DNA of 64,000 nt from Hippopus hippopus (GCA_946811185.2 OX328103.1:31986266-32050265); one strand, 5' to 3'. Counted from the stretch's first letter, positions 34,187 through 45,956 are shown. A program made the numbers and translations. Notes: generated from the letters alone by a model not told the origin.

Positions 34187-35692
34187 TTGTCTACCTTGAT
34201 AATTAACTCTCTTGACACAAATTTGCCGCTTGCAGAAAATTTACCGATAGCAAAGTTTCAATCAATATCAGCCTGCATGGACCACGCAGACAGACCTGAG
34301 TCAATACTTTTTGCAGATACACTAAACTCCCTTTACAACCTCGATAGTTTACTCTCTTGAGACAAATTTGCCACATGAGACTAAAAAGATGTTTGTTTGA
34401 CTGTCTATAAGAAAGTTGTAGAATAAGATAATTTGTCCTATTATCAGGGTCTAAAATACCTTTATAAGGTCACTTATCACAACTTAGCAAAATCTCTATA
34501 TTTCTCACAAGAACAGACCATGAAAAAAGTTACTTTTCATGTTTCAGGTAAATCAAGTACATGTTTACTATAACAGTAAGGCCTATGTTATATGGAAAAA
34601 AAATCACATAAATAGCCATGCTTTTGTCCTAATTACAATGAAGTTGGTTGCAAAGTTTGGCTTAATCATAATTTCAGAGTTATCACCCATTACAACAATC
34701 ATCAACCCTGATGGAAAAGAATTCTGAAAAGGCAATAATGGAGGTAACCAGCATTTTACCCTATACTCGCAATATTATCTACCCTACTAAAGACACTTAT
34801 ATTATTTGAGCCACCTGTTACTTTTAGAAAATGTGAGCATTTGCACATTGGAGATGCCTGGACCAAGGAATCCAACATCTAGAGGCTGCAATGTGTGACT
34901 GGTATTACGTAGATGGTACAATAAGAAAGGTCCATAGAATAAACAAAAAGCACAGAAATACTAAAAAGCATGGAAGCACCAAAAACACAAATACTGAAAA
35001 GGGCATAATTACTAAAGGGCAAAGAAAAGATAAAAAAACTGGACAGAAATGCAGCAAGCCATAGATTTACTGACAAGCACCAACATGTCACATTCCTTGC
35101 AAGAATATCATACACATTGATTTGTTTTGTTTTCAACGCCATTTCAACATTTTTTCAGTTGTATTGTGGTTGCCAGTGCACCTATCCATGCTTTCCTGGA
35201 GATTCTTTAACCAGTTGCACAATTTCTTCCCAAACCACTGCTTTCCCAAATAGTCATTGTCAAAACTGATCAGCCAAGGGAGAGAAATGAATCCAGTTGC
35301 AATGACTATCAACAATCCTATGAAAGAATTTGGCAGAGCTTGGGAATTAAAATATCCCAGAGAACAGGGTCTGAATGTAATATAAGTGGTACTATTAACT
35401 AATGATGTTGACTGTTATCACTGAGAAAAACTAATATATCCTGAATTATGGATACAAAAGTCAATAGGGGTTAGAGAAATATATCAAGTCACCCATTATA
35501 TACAGAAGAGCTCTGAATGCTATTTTCTACAGAAAATAATGAAAAAATATGTACATGTGTACTGTTGCCTCACATGGTTTTCACATGTGATTAAAGTTTG
35601 TCACAATAGTTATTGTGTGTCATTAGATTATGAAAAAGGTCTTGATTTGCTTGCCCCTTGCCCCTTTTTTTGCATGGAAATCTTATTACTCG

Positions 35693-35906
35693 GCCTTTTT
35701 CCAAACTACCCTGTTTTAACGACTACAGAAAAAGACTTGAAAATGTTGAGGGTAAAGGAGAAAAGGCCTGTAACCAGCATTTTCTCCTTTTTCCTCAATG
35801 TTTTTTACCATTCCAGAAACAGAAATCATCTTGTGATCTACAATTAATTTGTTGCCTGCAATAATTGCTTTCACTGTGGTCACATCTATTTTGTAAGGTA
35901 AATAAC
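35693..35906 (+). repeat. HP1 degenerate copy, unit 3
   Basis: Paralogue of 7650. Confidence 0.65.
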
Positions 35907-36143
35907 AAACCATTACAGAAATGGTACAACCTACTGGTAAAGGATTGCCATCATATCAAAGGGGCAGTTGCAGGAGAGGGAGGATTTGTCCATTGATTTA
36001 CACCTTTACGTTACTAGCTGATTACAACACATTGTCCAAGCTTCCAAAACATTACCTAGAAATTGTTTCATCAGAATCAAATGGTGTCACTCACACCATG
36101 AAAAATTGCCAAGGTTTTTTTTTCTTTTGGTGCTTATATAGAT

Positions 36144-36370
36144 TTAACCCTTTACCAAACAATCCCGAGTTTTCACGACCCTGAGAAAGAAGCCTTCTGA
36201 AAACATTGTGGGAAAAGAAGAAAATGCTGGTAACCAGCATTTTCTCCTTTTCCCACTGTTTTCTACCCTTCCCGAAACAAATTTCAATTTTTGAGTCACA
36301 TTAATTTTGTCGTCTCCAAGTCCTTCCAATTTGGACTAGTCTAAAATCATGTTGTTTGGTATAGAGTTAA
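36144..36370 (+). mobile_element. HP1 insertion at site 1, unit 3
   Basis: TTAA at both ends (36144-36147, 36367-36370). Unit 1 is empty at this site. Confidence 0.92.
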
Positions 36371-36552
36371 ACAAAAGATAAGCTGTCAATAAAAAGATAG
36401 TTGATGAAAAAAGGTCAAGATATGTAGGCAGTCTTGAGCAAAAGCACAATCTTGGGTAACATTCCCTGGTTATTCCTGTATCCTCCAAATCTAGTCAAAT
36501 CAAGAAGATAAGTCATGATTCTTGAAGGTCAAACATTTTTTATGAAGTGTGT

Positions 36553-36781
36553 TTAACCCTTTACCAAACAATCCGGGGTTTTCACGACTCTGAGGATGAA
36601 GCCTTCTGAAAACATTGTGGGAAAAGAAGAAAATGCTGGTAACCAGCACTTTCTCCTTTTCTCACAATGTTTTCTACCCTTCCCGAAACAAATTTCAGTT
36701 TTTGAGTGACATTAATTTTGTTGTCTGCAAATGCTTCCAATTTGGACTAGTCTAAAATCATGTCGTTTGGTAAAGAGTTAA
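36553..36781 (+). mobile_element. HP1 insertion at site 2, unit 3
   Basis: TTAA at both ends, 229 bp. Unit 1 is empty at this site. Confidence 0.92.
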
Positions 36782-36949
36782 ATGACAAAAATGGGGCTGT
36801 TCTTGCTATGTGAAATACACAAAGTAGCTGGGAAAAAGGTCTGTCATACAGACTAACATACCGGTAATGATAATAAGAGCCATGTTGACATGGCCATCCC
36901 CCGCCAAGTGCTTGCTCAATAGAAGATGTGTGTCTACTTGTAGGTTGAG

Positions 36950-37178
36950 TTAACTCATTTCCAAACGACAAAATTTTAGGTTTGTCCAAATCGAAAGCAT
37001 TTGCAGACGAAAAATTAAAAGTCACTGAAAATTTGAAACTTGTTTTGTGAAGGGTAGAAAACATTGTGGGAAAAGGAGAAAATGCTGGTTACCAGCATTT
37101 TCTCCTTTTCCCACAATGTTTTCTAAAGGCTTCTTTCTCAGGGTCATCAAAAGTAGGGATTGTGTGGTAATAGGTTAA
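36950..37178 (-). mobile_element. HP1 insertion at site 3, unit 3 (reference copy)
   Basis: Best-preserved copy: TTAA at 36950-36953 and 37175-37178. Hairpin arms 37056-37089 and 37091-37124 are perfectly complementary over 34 bp with a single T between them. Non-coding. TTAA duplication is a hallmark of piggyBac-superfamily transposition, so trans-mobilisation by such a transposase is the inference. Confidence 0.93.
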
Positions 37179-37880
37179 AGGCTAAACCAGCTAGATTTAA
37201 GAATTATTTTCTGGCAATGCTAAATACAAAGTACAATAAAGAACTTCAACAAGGTACACTTTTCTTGTATAGCTGTCAAGTGCAAACACATATGAAGTCA
37301 GACAGGAAAAAAAATGCTGAAAAACAACAAAAAGCAATAAATAAAAAAAATATGGAAGGTAGAGTTATCATTCTTGTGTACTGCCCTCCTCCTCAGAGAC
37401 AACTATCCAGCTGTGAAGTTAATACAACTCGAGTTATGCTCCAAAAAAAACCTTGAGACTCAAAAATTAACAAAGGGACATAACTCCAAAATCATGGCAC
37501 TGCACTTCTCCTAAATGAAATATGCCTTCTGAAATCTTACATTGATACCTTTTCAAATTTTTGAGTTCTGCTCTGGACAAAATTTAAGTATAAAAAATAA
37601 CAATGGGCAATAACTCCTGAATCATGGCAGTGAAAGTCATGGTTCTTGTACACTGCAGCTCTCCTCAATGTCCTCTATCAACCTGTGAAATATCACGTTT
37701 ATATCTCATGCAGTTTTCAATCCATACTCTGGGCAAAGTTTAAGTAAGAAAAGAAAACTATGCAACCAATAGTTATGGCTATAATGCACTGCATTTCTCC
37801 TCAATGAGATGTCTGCACCTATGAGGTATCATGTTTACACCTCTAATATTTTTCGAGTTATGCTCTGGACAAAATTTAAG

Positions 37881-37916
37881 CAGGGATCGTATATACACAC
37901 GTATATAAGATCCCTG
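37881..37916. mobile_element. 36-bp palindromic insertion, unit 3
   Basis: Same insert as 21462-21497, with ATTTAAG on both sides. Confidence 0.7.
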
Positions 37917-38200
37917 ATTTAAGTAAGAAAAATTTTCAAAGGGAAATAAGTCCTAAAGTATGAGGCTGAAAGTAATGGTTCTTGTGTACTGCACTTCTCC
38001 TTGAGATCTATCCACCTGTGAAGTATCATGTTTATGCCTCTAATAATTTTTGAGTTACGGTCCGGACAAACTTTTAATATGAAAATTAACAAAGGGCAAT
38101 AACTCCTAAATTATGCAATCAAGAATTATGGTTGTTGTGCACTGCACTTCTCCTTGATGAGATCTATCCACCTGTAAAGTATCATGTTTACACCTCTAAT

Positions 38201-38422
38201 GCCGAGCCCCAGTAGCTCTGTCGGTAGGGTGCAGGACTTGAGAACAGGGGGTTGTGGGTTTGATTCCTAGCTCAGCCAATTTCTTTCCTAGGATTGATGA
38301 TAGTCACTGCGACAGGATCCATTCCTCTCCCACCACTGACCATCGTTTCGATGATGGCCGCTGCGATAAAACAAAATGATGTTGAAAACAACGTTAAATA
38401 CCATACAATCAATCAATCAATC
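38201..38422 (+). mobile_element. tRNA-derived SINE, unit 3
   Basis: Paralogue of 9452-9674, with A box, B box and ATCA tail conserved. Confidence 0.9.
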
Positions 38423-40146
38423 ACACCTCTGATAGTTTCTGAGTTATGCACCAGGCAAGAAAGTGGGATGGAAGGACAGATAGGCCTACTGATGGATGGA
38501 AGAATGGACGGACGGCTACTATTACCATATCCCCCGCCGCCTTTTCGGCGGGGGATAATAAATCGTACTTCAATGTTAAAAACTTAAAGGTTGAGAAAGG
38601 AACTAAATTTCTTCCAATGACATGAAGTCCGGTAACAAAAAATAACAATATTACGTGTTGCATTTTATATAAAGGTCTCCATTTTGAAACAAGTGTATTT
38701 GGGAGTGGTCTGTTTTCAGCCTGCCCGATATAATTGAAAAAGCCTGTACTGTCTAAAAAATATTTTATTTTCAGACTAACTTCACTTATAACATTTGTCA
38801 GCCACCTGAAAGGCAAGGCGAATACTCTATTCGTATGAATTTAATTCAGGAATTATTTTTTTTTTTTTTGAAACTTTGTCAAAAGTTCTGGTAGAAACAG
38901 ATCTATGCGTTAACAAAACGTTAGTAAATGCGAAATTTATGGAATCATGGTTCTAATTCTTTGTTTGATATTTTGTATTTAACGATATTCAATGTTTTCT
39001 TCATCAAACACTATTATCTGAGTAAGTGAAATCGATTCACATTTCACTGAATCTCAAACCGGGGAACGGGGGGAATCATTTTATGGTCTAAGGGAGAAAA
39101 CTCGTATATACCTTTAAACAACTTCTTTGACAGTGGCTTCCCTTGTTCCACTCTCAAATATTCCTCCTTGTCTGTACAAGCGTACACGGAAACTCGCTGT
39201 TAAAAGACTTGACAAAGGGAAAAACCGTCAATCCATGAGAATCTATTATTCTTGTATGTCTTTCATTTTAAAAGCTGTTACATTAATTTTCATTTGCCAT
39301 TACTGAGTGACAATCGTTACGAGAACGAAAACTCGAGTCGAGGTAAATTATGTCTGCTTTTTAAATGTAGGTTAAATCAGTAGTAATTAAATTGATCTGT
39401 TATATACATTAATTTACGAAAGTTTTCATAACCAAATTCAAATTCATCTCATGTACAAAGCTTTACACTGATAGCCAAACCGTTACTTTCCACATTGTAT
39501 TTTGGCGGTTAACTAATTGTTGTGTTTACAAATATGATGAAATACAAGGGAGACTACCGACCGAATACAAAATGTCGTTTATATCTTTAACGGTTCATTC
39601 GCTCGCCTAATGTCATGATAGCTTCAAAACGGTAAATATCTATTGTCCATTAATGGAAATACAGTAGAGTCGTATCAGCTCGACGAAAAATCGATTTTAT
39701 ATCGACCTTCCTAACAAGCTCTACAGGTGTGACAGATTCCTATTTGTCTTTGGTTTTATGCGGTCCACAACTTTAAGGGATGCAACTCTGGTAAAATAAA
39801 AATACATTAAGTTTGTACGAGTTTTCTCCCTTTGACCATTAGACCTGTGCCTGAAATTCTGTTCCGAGTCGAAAAGGCCAGCAAATTTAAAAACGTAAAA
39901 GAATTAGGAAAAGGACAATCAAATCTCTTCATATATAGATAAAGGATGACTGGACATGTTTTATTAAAAAAAAAATCACCATTTCCTCCTTAGATTATCT
40001 AACTTTGGTCGCAATTCTGGTAACAAATTTATATAGATCTAAATAGAAATGTATCTTTCGTGGAAAAAAAAAGTCTAAGTTTTTGAAACAAGTAGACCAT
40101 CCCTTTTCTAATATTTTCATGTAGTAACCCCTCAATTTATGCTGCT

Positions 40147-40349
40147 TAACCCTTTTCCTACACAATCATAAATTTAAACAACGTTACAGCAAAAGGCTTA
40201 CGAAAACATTGCGTAAAATGAATTATCAGCAATTTCTATATTTCCCAGGATGTTTTCTACCATTCCAAATGCAAGTTTCGTATCTCTGTTGGCATCTAAT
40301 TTGTCATCTGCAAACGTTTTCAACTTGGATAAATATAAAATGTGACCAT
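40147..40349 (+). repeat. HP1 degenerate copy, unit 3
   Basis: Paralogue of 11389. The right half reads GTCATCTGCAAACG, closer to the family consensus than in units 1 and 2. Confidence 0.6.
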
Positions 40350-41008
40350 ATTTTACAAAGATATTTAAATAGTCGTCTGCAACCTGTTTTCAGGTCCATG
40401 GTAGGTTATCAGTTTTTTACTATTCTCAACTCGGGAAATATTTCAACAGTCAGGTATTCATTATGGTGATCTATTTATTGATTATACGTCAAAATCATAA
40501 TGAAAATTTTGTATGAAAATTGCAAAAAATGTCGACCCGACTGACTAGAACAATTTCTGAGTCACATCAGGTGTGAAAATTATGTACGTGTGTTCCAAAC
40601 GGTATACCGGTCAAAAATTGTGCTAAAATCAAAGCACCCACGTTTTGTGAAACTCTCAAAAAGGAAAGGCGTGAGATTTGTGTAATTAAGTGCATCAGTT
40701 ACAAACAAATTAAAAAGTTCATTTGGTAAGTAATGATGATGTTGAAAAATAGCAAGAAGTTATAGATCCAGTCTTAATCTCAACAAGTTGTGATAATTTT
40801 ACGGGAACTCGACCCCAGTCACTTTCGACCATTTAGCTCCGCCTAGAAAAAGAAAGTTAACGAATATGCAGTGTTCTGTCAAGTGGGAGACCCTGAGACA
40901 TTTTCTCCATGAATTAGAAAGTTGTTCCACAAAAGTGTAAACAGATGAGACTTTCTCCTAAGTTTAGTTCAGCAGAACCTCGGTGCATCATTCTGTCTCA
41001 ATAACTTT

Positions 41009-41140
41009 AAGGAAGTGTCTAGGGGTACGGATTCGTACCACTAGCCTCTGAGGCTAGAGATACGGATCCGTATCCCTAGCCTGCGAGGCTAGGGGTACGG
41101 ATCCGTATCTCTAGCATTACCAATTAGGCCTGGCTAGAGA
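41009..41140 (+). repeat. BAM35 palindrome module, unit 3
   Basis: Same three-core structure. The first core is mutated to TACGGATTCGTA. Confidence 0.85.
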
Positions 41141-41417
41141 TACAGTTATTACAAGGTTTGATGGAAAGTTGTTATTGTACAGAAATTAGCCCTGCCATGT
41201 ATTCGCCATCTAAAGCAAATACGAATTTTGATATGGGACATGGCCAATTTAAGTTACTCCATTAACATATGACTCAAGCTGTGTTAAATAGGGGTTTAAT
41301 GCCTCGCTGTAATGCATTATAATATAATACTTATGCAGGTATCATACACCTGTTTTAACACCCTAATACCTGGATTTGGTTTGTTTCTCGATTTGAACAG
41401 TAGCTCTGATCGATTAC

Positions 41418-42274
41418 TAGTGGTGAAACGGTTTACCGATATACCGATTAACCGCGGTCTGTTCAAAGAAAAAAACCAAAACCGGTTCGAATTTTACTGT
41501 ATCGGTATTTCTGCAATATGTCAACTTCTCTTTATTGCATCAGAAAGTCCGGTTTTCCCAAAAATTCTGTCAGAAATTGATTGTTTTTCAACTTACAGAA
41601 AGATTTCCGGAAGCGAAAGTTGTTTATTTTTTCCACAGGCAGTGTCACCTGTGTTAAAGTAAAACTATGACCACCTCAAATTCGCGACACGAACTTTAAA
41701 TAACCGTCGACCATATTGCTTTTGGAACAATGGAGTTTGTTTGTTATTCATTTCTTATAACTTTGCTCACACTTATTTTGCATTTTTTTCCGGTGGATAA
41801 GTGGGAAAGTATTAGTGTTAGTTGAGCAACTGAGTAAGTTAGTGCATCGCACTGTCTACTCTGTTGAGCTCCCAAAGTTTGGTATTCTCTGGATGCTTAA
41901 AAGGTTGACATGTTAATACTTTTGAAAAAGAACATGACTGGACATGTCATTGAGTCATTTACTTGTTTCTATGGACAATTCTTAGTCATTTCAGTCTAGT
42001 TGGTGTTAAAGACTAGTCAATTTCAGTTTGTTTTTATTTGTTCATGCAAAAGAATTGCTTTTTAGTTCATTATCTTGAAAGAATGGAAGAGTTCCAAGCA
42101 GATGTACTAGTTTTCTTTATCACTTTTTGAGCATATGCTACCCTAACAGTGTCTACTAGTGGTCAGATATGGTAAATGTCAGCATATACAGCATATTGCA
42201 GTACGTATTGCAATACGGGTCAGCCATATTGCAATATATTGCAGTACGCTTTTTACCGTATTGTTTCACCCCTA
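41418..42274. mobile_element. hAT-like non-autonomous element
   Basis: 857-bp insertion present only in unit 3. Ends TAGTGGTGAAAC and GTTTCACCCCTA are inverted repeats with one mismatch. The flanking 8 bp are TCGATTAC (41410-41417) and TCAACTAC (42275-42282); the empty paralogues in units 1 and 2 read TCGATAAC once. An 8-bp duplication and TAG/CAG-type ends fit the hAT superfamily. The interior is AT-rich with repeated ATTGCAATA palindromes near the right end and no transposase. Confidence 0.75.
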
Positions 42275-43142
42275 TCAACTACTAGAAAGACCAGAAAACA
42301 CCTAATGACCGGAAAACGTCGGATAACACCCGAGAAATAGCAAAATACATACTGAATGGGGGGGGGGGATCGAAAGGGTAGGGCTGTATGTTAACTCAGG
42401 GATTATATATAGGGCCTACACATTTATACGATCCCTGGTTAACTGGGGGTATTGGTGAAGGAAGTTATCAACCTATACTCGCCGAAAACCTTTTTAATTC
42501 GCCGAAAAACACAATTAATGCTACCTCATTCTTTTTTAATCTTATCGCGGAAAGCCACCGCTTATCACAAAAAATGCACGAAAAAAAACATAGCAAATGG
42601 TTGGAAACTTGGAGTGGTGTTGTTTGGTCATCGTGATAGGGATATAGGTAGGATGTTACCCTTTACTCGCCTAAACCACCTAAATATGCCAGAATTCACC
42701 ATGGGAACAATTTTAGGCGCCAGAAAAGACCATGCATTGATGATACATCTACTTCTAGTGATTGTGTCTACGAAAAACACCTGAATACAGGCATTGAATA
42801 CAGAATCGTCAGCCACAAACAGCGTAAATTGTGGGTGGAGATATAGTACTGATATTTCAAATACCGTATTACCTAAACTTGTCACACTGAACAGCTGAAA
42901 GACAATTAAGTGTGTCAGAAAAGACTGGAAAGGGCAAAGTGTGGTAAATTGGTCTGGCTTAAAGCATAGCGCCCCCCCTACCACCACCACCACCACCAAG
43001 ATAGTGTCAAATGCTTGTCATACAATTTTGGGTGTTTTTTGGCTGGCCGTCATAAGGTGTTTTTCAGTCTTTCCAGTGACCCGATCTGATTTTATTTTTG
43101 TGATTGTTTCTCCGCTGAAGAGACCTAAAAGGTAGAATCCAG

Positions 43143-43342
43143 TTTTTCTGATACTATATCAGTTTATGTCCAGAAATTAAAAAGTTAAGTATAAAATGCG
43201 AAAGAAAAGTAGACTAGATCTATTTATTACACTGGACAGGCATTAATACTGAAACATCCATTCGATTTACAATCTAATTCCTCTTTATCAAACTTGTCCA
43301 TTACAGAACTACCATAAATCAGGGTCCTGTGTGGGTCAGCAC
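43143..43342. other. unique sequence to the right of the array
   Basis: AT-rich and not repeated elsewhere in the window. No gene or repeat end seen. Confidence 0.4.
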
Positions 43343-43345
43343 TTA

Positions 43346-44026
43346 TGCTGCGTTTATATAAGCCACGATGCCCACAATTTGAGAGAAGCCTGGTGAGCGT
43401 TGATCTCGAGATAACTTGGTGCTATCGGGATGGTCGTAAGGATCACGATAGAATTTTTGACAGTCAAAAATTTAGCTACAACAATGCTGATTTAATTTTA
43501 ATCTTGTGGAAACGTGGTAGATCGGTGAAATCGTAGCAGGAATTAGCACATGAAAATGTAACAGGGAGGCTATAACCAGCGCATCAGACCTTGTTTCTGT
43601 GTTGAGTTTCTGGAAAGGGTGAGAAGATCGATTGAGTTTCTTTTAATTATCGTTGCTGGCGATAGTTGGATCTAGTTGTACCCAAATCACGACCAAAAAG
43701 TAACAATCTCGATCAAATCGTTGACAAAAGTCGACGCAGAGCTTAACAGAACTTGATAACTTAAGGGTTCTGAACGGAACTAGACAAAACGTGATAGCAG
43801 ATCATAATAATCGTTCAGGAACTTGAGAGAACCTAACGAAATCGTGGCATATCCTGACCAGGATAATTTAGATTTTGGAACATATCGCTGAAGCTCGTAA
43901 CAAAACGTAATGAGAGCGTATGAAAGCCACGGTGGGGAAGCAAAATTAATGCATTGAATTGTGCAGCTCTTCGATGATTTTGATATCGTGGAAATTTTAG
44001 ACAGCATGGTTTATCTAAACGCAGCA
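43346..44026. mobile_element. Harbinger-like MITE
   Basis: Ends TGCTGCGTTTATATAAGCCA and, on the other strand, TGCTGCGTTTAGATAAACCA form terminal inverted repeats of about 32 bp. TTA flanks both sides (43343-43345, 44027-44029), the 3-bp target type of PIF/Harbinger elements. The 681-bp interior is comparatively CG-rich and has no recognisable transposase. Confidence 0.7.
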
Positions 44027-44033
44027 TTAATAA

Positions 44034-44220
44034 AGTGTGGGACTCGAAACCTAAAGGCCCTGGATTTGAGTCTCACTGGAAACACTGGGTCTTTCTTTCG
44101 TGGAAGTGTCATTGGGTGAGGGACTTCTGTGGTTCTGGTGAATCTCATGAGACATTTTAATGTGAGCTGTCGCTATAATATGACTAATATAATGTTGAAA
44201 GCGGCGTGAAACACCATTAC
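44034..44220 (+). repeat. SINE fragment
   Basis: B-box-like GGATTTGAGTCTC near 44069, and a 3' end TGTTGAAAGCGGCGTGAAAC matching the SINE 3' end at 59494-59560 on the other strand. Head degraded. Confidence 0.55.
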
Positions 44221-44272
44221 CTTTTAAATCAGTATATACATGTAAATTATCATGTAGGGAAACAATATAGAC

Positions 44273-44696
44273 CTTAACCCTTAGCCTGCATTAGGTGATC
44301 TTGAACTCACGTAGAAAAAAGTGTTGTAAAAGATCAGTACGCACATAGGGGTAGTCTGATCTTGAAATACACTTGAAATACACTGAACATTACTGATTCT
44401 AATAATGGTTTAAGTCATACTAATTAAGCAAATGTCATTTACTTTAACAAAAATCCCTACTGTAAAAAAAAAAAAAACATACAAGATCAAACAAACGAAC
44501 AAATTATTTGAATATACAGGAACTTTTAAGGGAGGACGACTTTTTAATGAAAAACTGGGACGTTGTGACAGTGGCCGTTTTAACCGGACACCGCTATACA
44601 ATGTATCACGGACATTCATTAAACCCCTCTTTTTTACAGCATGGCTCAACTCTAATAAGGATGAAACACGCTATATAAAACTATTCTAGCTTTCAG
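44273..44696. other. intergenic, possible degraded TTAA MITE
   Basis: Starts TTAACCCTTAGCCTGC, reminiscent of TTAA-flanked MITEs, but no matching right end is visible. The remainder has no recognised gene. Confidence 0.3.
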
Positions 44697-44700
44697 GGGG

Positions 44701-44766
44701 TAGCTCGTATATCTTAATTGTGATTGTGTCTCCACAGCGGAGAAACAGTCACAAAAATAGAGCTAC
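44701..44766. repeat. short inverted repeat
   Basis: TAGCTC ... GAGCTA encloses TTGTGATTGTGTCTCC and GGAGAAACAGTCACAA as inverted arms around CACAGC. The GGAGAAACARTCACAAAAAT motif recurs at 46141 and, on the opposite strand, in all three array units near their right ends. Confidence 0.6.
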
Positions 44767-44879
44767 CATACAAATCGAGAAATGTCAAACAAAGGAAAGC
44801 CACGTTTTGGTGTAAAAATAATAAAGGATTCAACGTGCTGAATAGCCTACTGCATAATTACCATGTTACAATACATTAA

Positions 44880-44935
44880 AGAGATGCATTTAGCCCCCTT
44901 TTGCCACAGTTTGACTCATATAGTGATCAAGTCGC
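44880..44935. repeat. HP2 terminal fragment
   Basis: GAGATGCATTTAGCCCCCTTT and a GACTCATA-type end match one HP2 terminus only. Confidence 0.5.
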
Positions 44936-45136
44936 ATAATATTGTCCTTTTCCCGTATCAGAATTCGTATTCGCTTTACTGGCTACTCTCCTTGATAGCG
45001 TTATTCCACTTCTCAAATGGCGTCGTATACATGGGAGGGCTCATTTCTGTACAAGAACAAATTCTATCAAGTATTTCTCAACAATAATCAGGATGATTAA
45101 ACCAAAGATTCGATCGAACCTTCACGGTAACCTTTA

Positions 45137-45263
45137 GCCTGGCCTAATAGGAAATGCTAGGGATACGGATCCGTACCCATAGCCTACGAGGCTAGAGATA
45201 CGGATCCATATATCTAGACTCGAAGCCTAGAGGTATGGATCCGTACCCCTAGACACTTCCTAA
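45137..45263 (-). repeat. BAM35 palindrome module outside the array
   Basis: Inverted relative to the array copies: starts GGCCTAATAGGAAATGCTAG and ends CCCCTAGACACTTCCTAA. It contains three GGATCC cores at about 35-bp spacing. Sequence outside the module differs from the array flanks, so the module itself is dispersed. Confidence 0.8.
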
Positions 45264-45433
45264 TTTTAAAAGCGTCCCTTACTTCTGCAAGTTATGGCAT
45301 GATTATTGCCGCTCTGAATTAACCATGGCAGAACATGTGTTTTGAATATATGGAATATGTAAATCAAATAAGCAAATTAAAGAAAAAAGAAGAAGAAAAA
45401 AACATCTTCAGTGCATAATATAGTTTCATTTAC

Positions 45434-45592
45434 CTTCAGTCTGAAGTATCTGGAAATCTCAAAATCTAACTGGTCATTTTTCAGTCTGCGTAATGTGTCT
45501 TTGATCTGCTTGTCAGATATGAAAATGGACACAAATCCATAGATAAATGATTTAACTTCACATTGACACCAAGTTAAGTGCAAGGTTTTCAT
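45434..45592 (-). CDS. candidate exon, unknown protein
   Basis: Minus-strand open stretch containing SDKQIKDTLRRLKNDQLDF and ISRYFRLK, followed by a good donor (CTGAAG|GTAAATG). The charged, helical text is more protein-like than other short ORFs here, but I recognise no family. The inverted copy at 46865-47000 has lost the frame. It may be a true exon or the template of a gene-fragment duplication. Confidence 0.35.
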
Positions 45593-45956
45593 TGATCTTT
45601 TTGTTATTTACCATTTATTTGACATAAACACATCTGGCTAATTTGTAAACAAACACTCATTCTAAATTCAGTTAACTGTGCATGCGTGGTCAATATGATT
45701 CGAAAAAATGATATAATGTGATCTGCAATTTAAGTGATAAAATACGACTCCTCATAAATGAAATACATCCAGTACATTTAGTTTTCCTTTCAGTGCCCAA
45801 GCTGATACCACAGAAGCCGATAAACTATGAAAAAAAAAAGAACAATACTGTACCTGAAGTGACTTCCAAAACATGCGCAGTAAATGTCAAGCCTAGTTTG
45901 ATTTCCTTGGAAGTGGGTCAGTGGATGTTTACATTTCAAAATGATGGAATTACAAG
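45449..45956 (+). repeat. inverted repeat, arm A
   Basis: Diverged inverted partner of 46420-47014. Example pairs: ATGTCAAGCCTAGTTTGATT with its complement near 46477-46496, and ATGAAATACATCCAGTACAT with its complement near 46597-46616. Confidence 0.75.

Larger units (their letters stand above)
37350..38561 (+). repeat. ~150-bp monomer array, unit 3
   Basis: Paralogue of 20930-22142, with a perfect terminal GC hairpin at 38531-38554. Confidence 0.75.
29935..43142 (+). repeat. tandem array unit 3 (13.2 kb)
   Basis: Third copy. It opens with the same junction (TCCA joined to GAAAACATTG) and ends at 43142, where GGTAGAATCCAG passes into non-array sequence TTTTTCTGATAC. It lacks the internal 4.06-kb duplication and carries a hAT-like insertion. 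Confidence 0.9.

Noticed and set aside
37056..37124. Rho-independent terminator or CRISPR-like repeat
   Set aside because: The hairpin is part of a TTAA-flanked mobile element in a eukaryote, with no spacers and no regular array.
2408..43142. Triplication as a pure assembly error
   Set aside because: Units differ by many substitutions, private insertions and a private deletion. Haplotype duplication cannot be fully excluded for the near-identical 2b and unit 3 blocks; long reads would decide.
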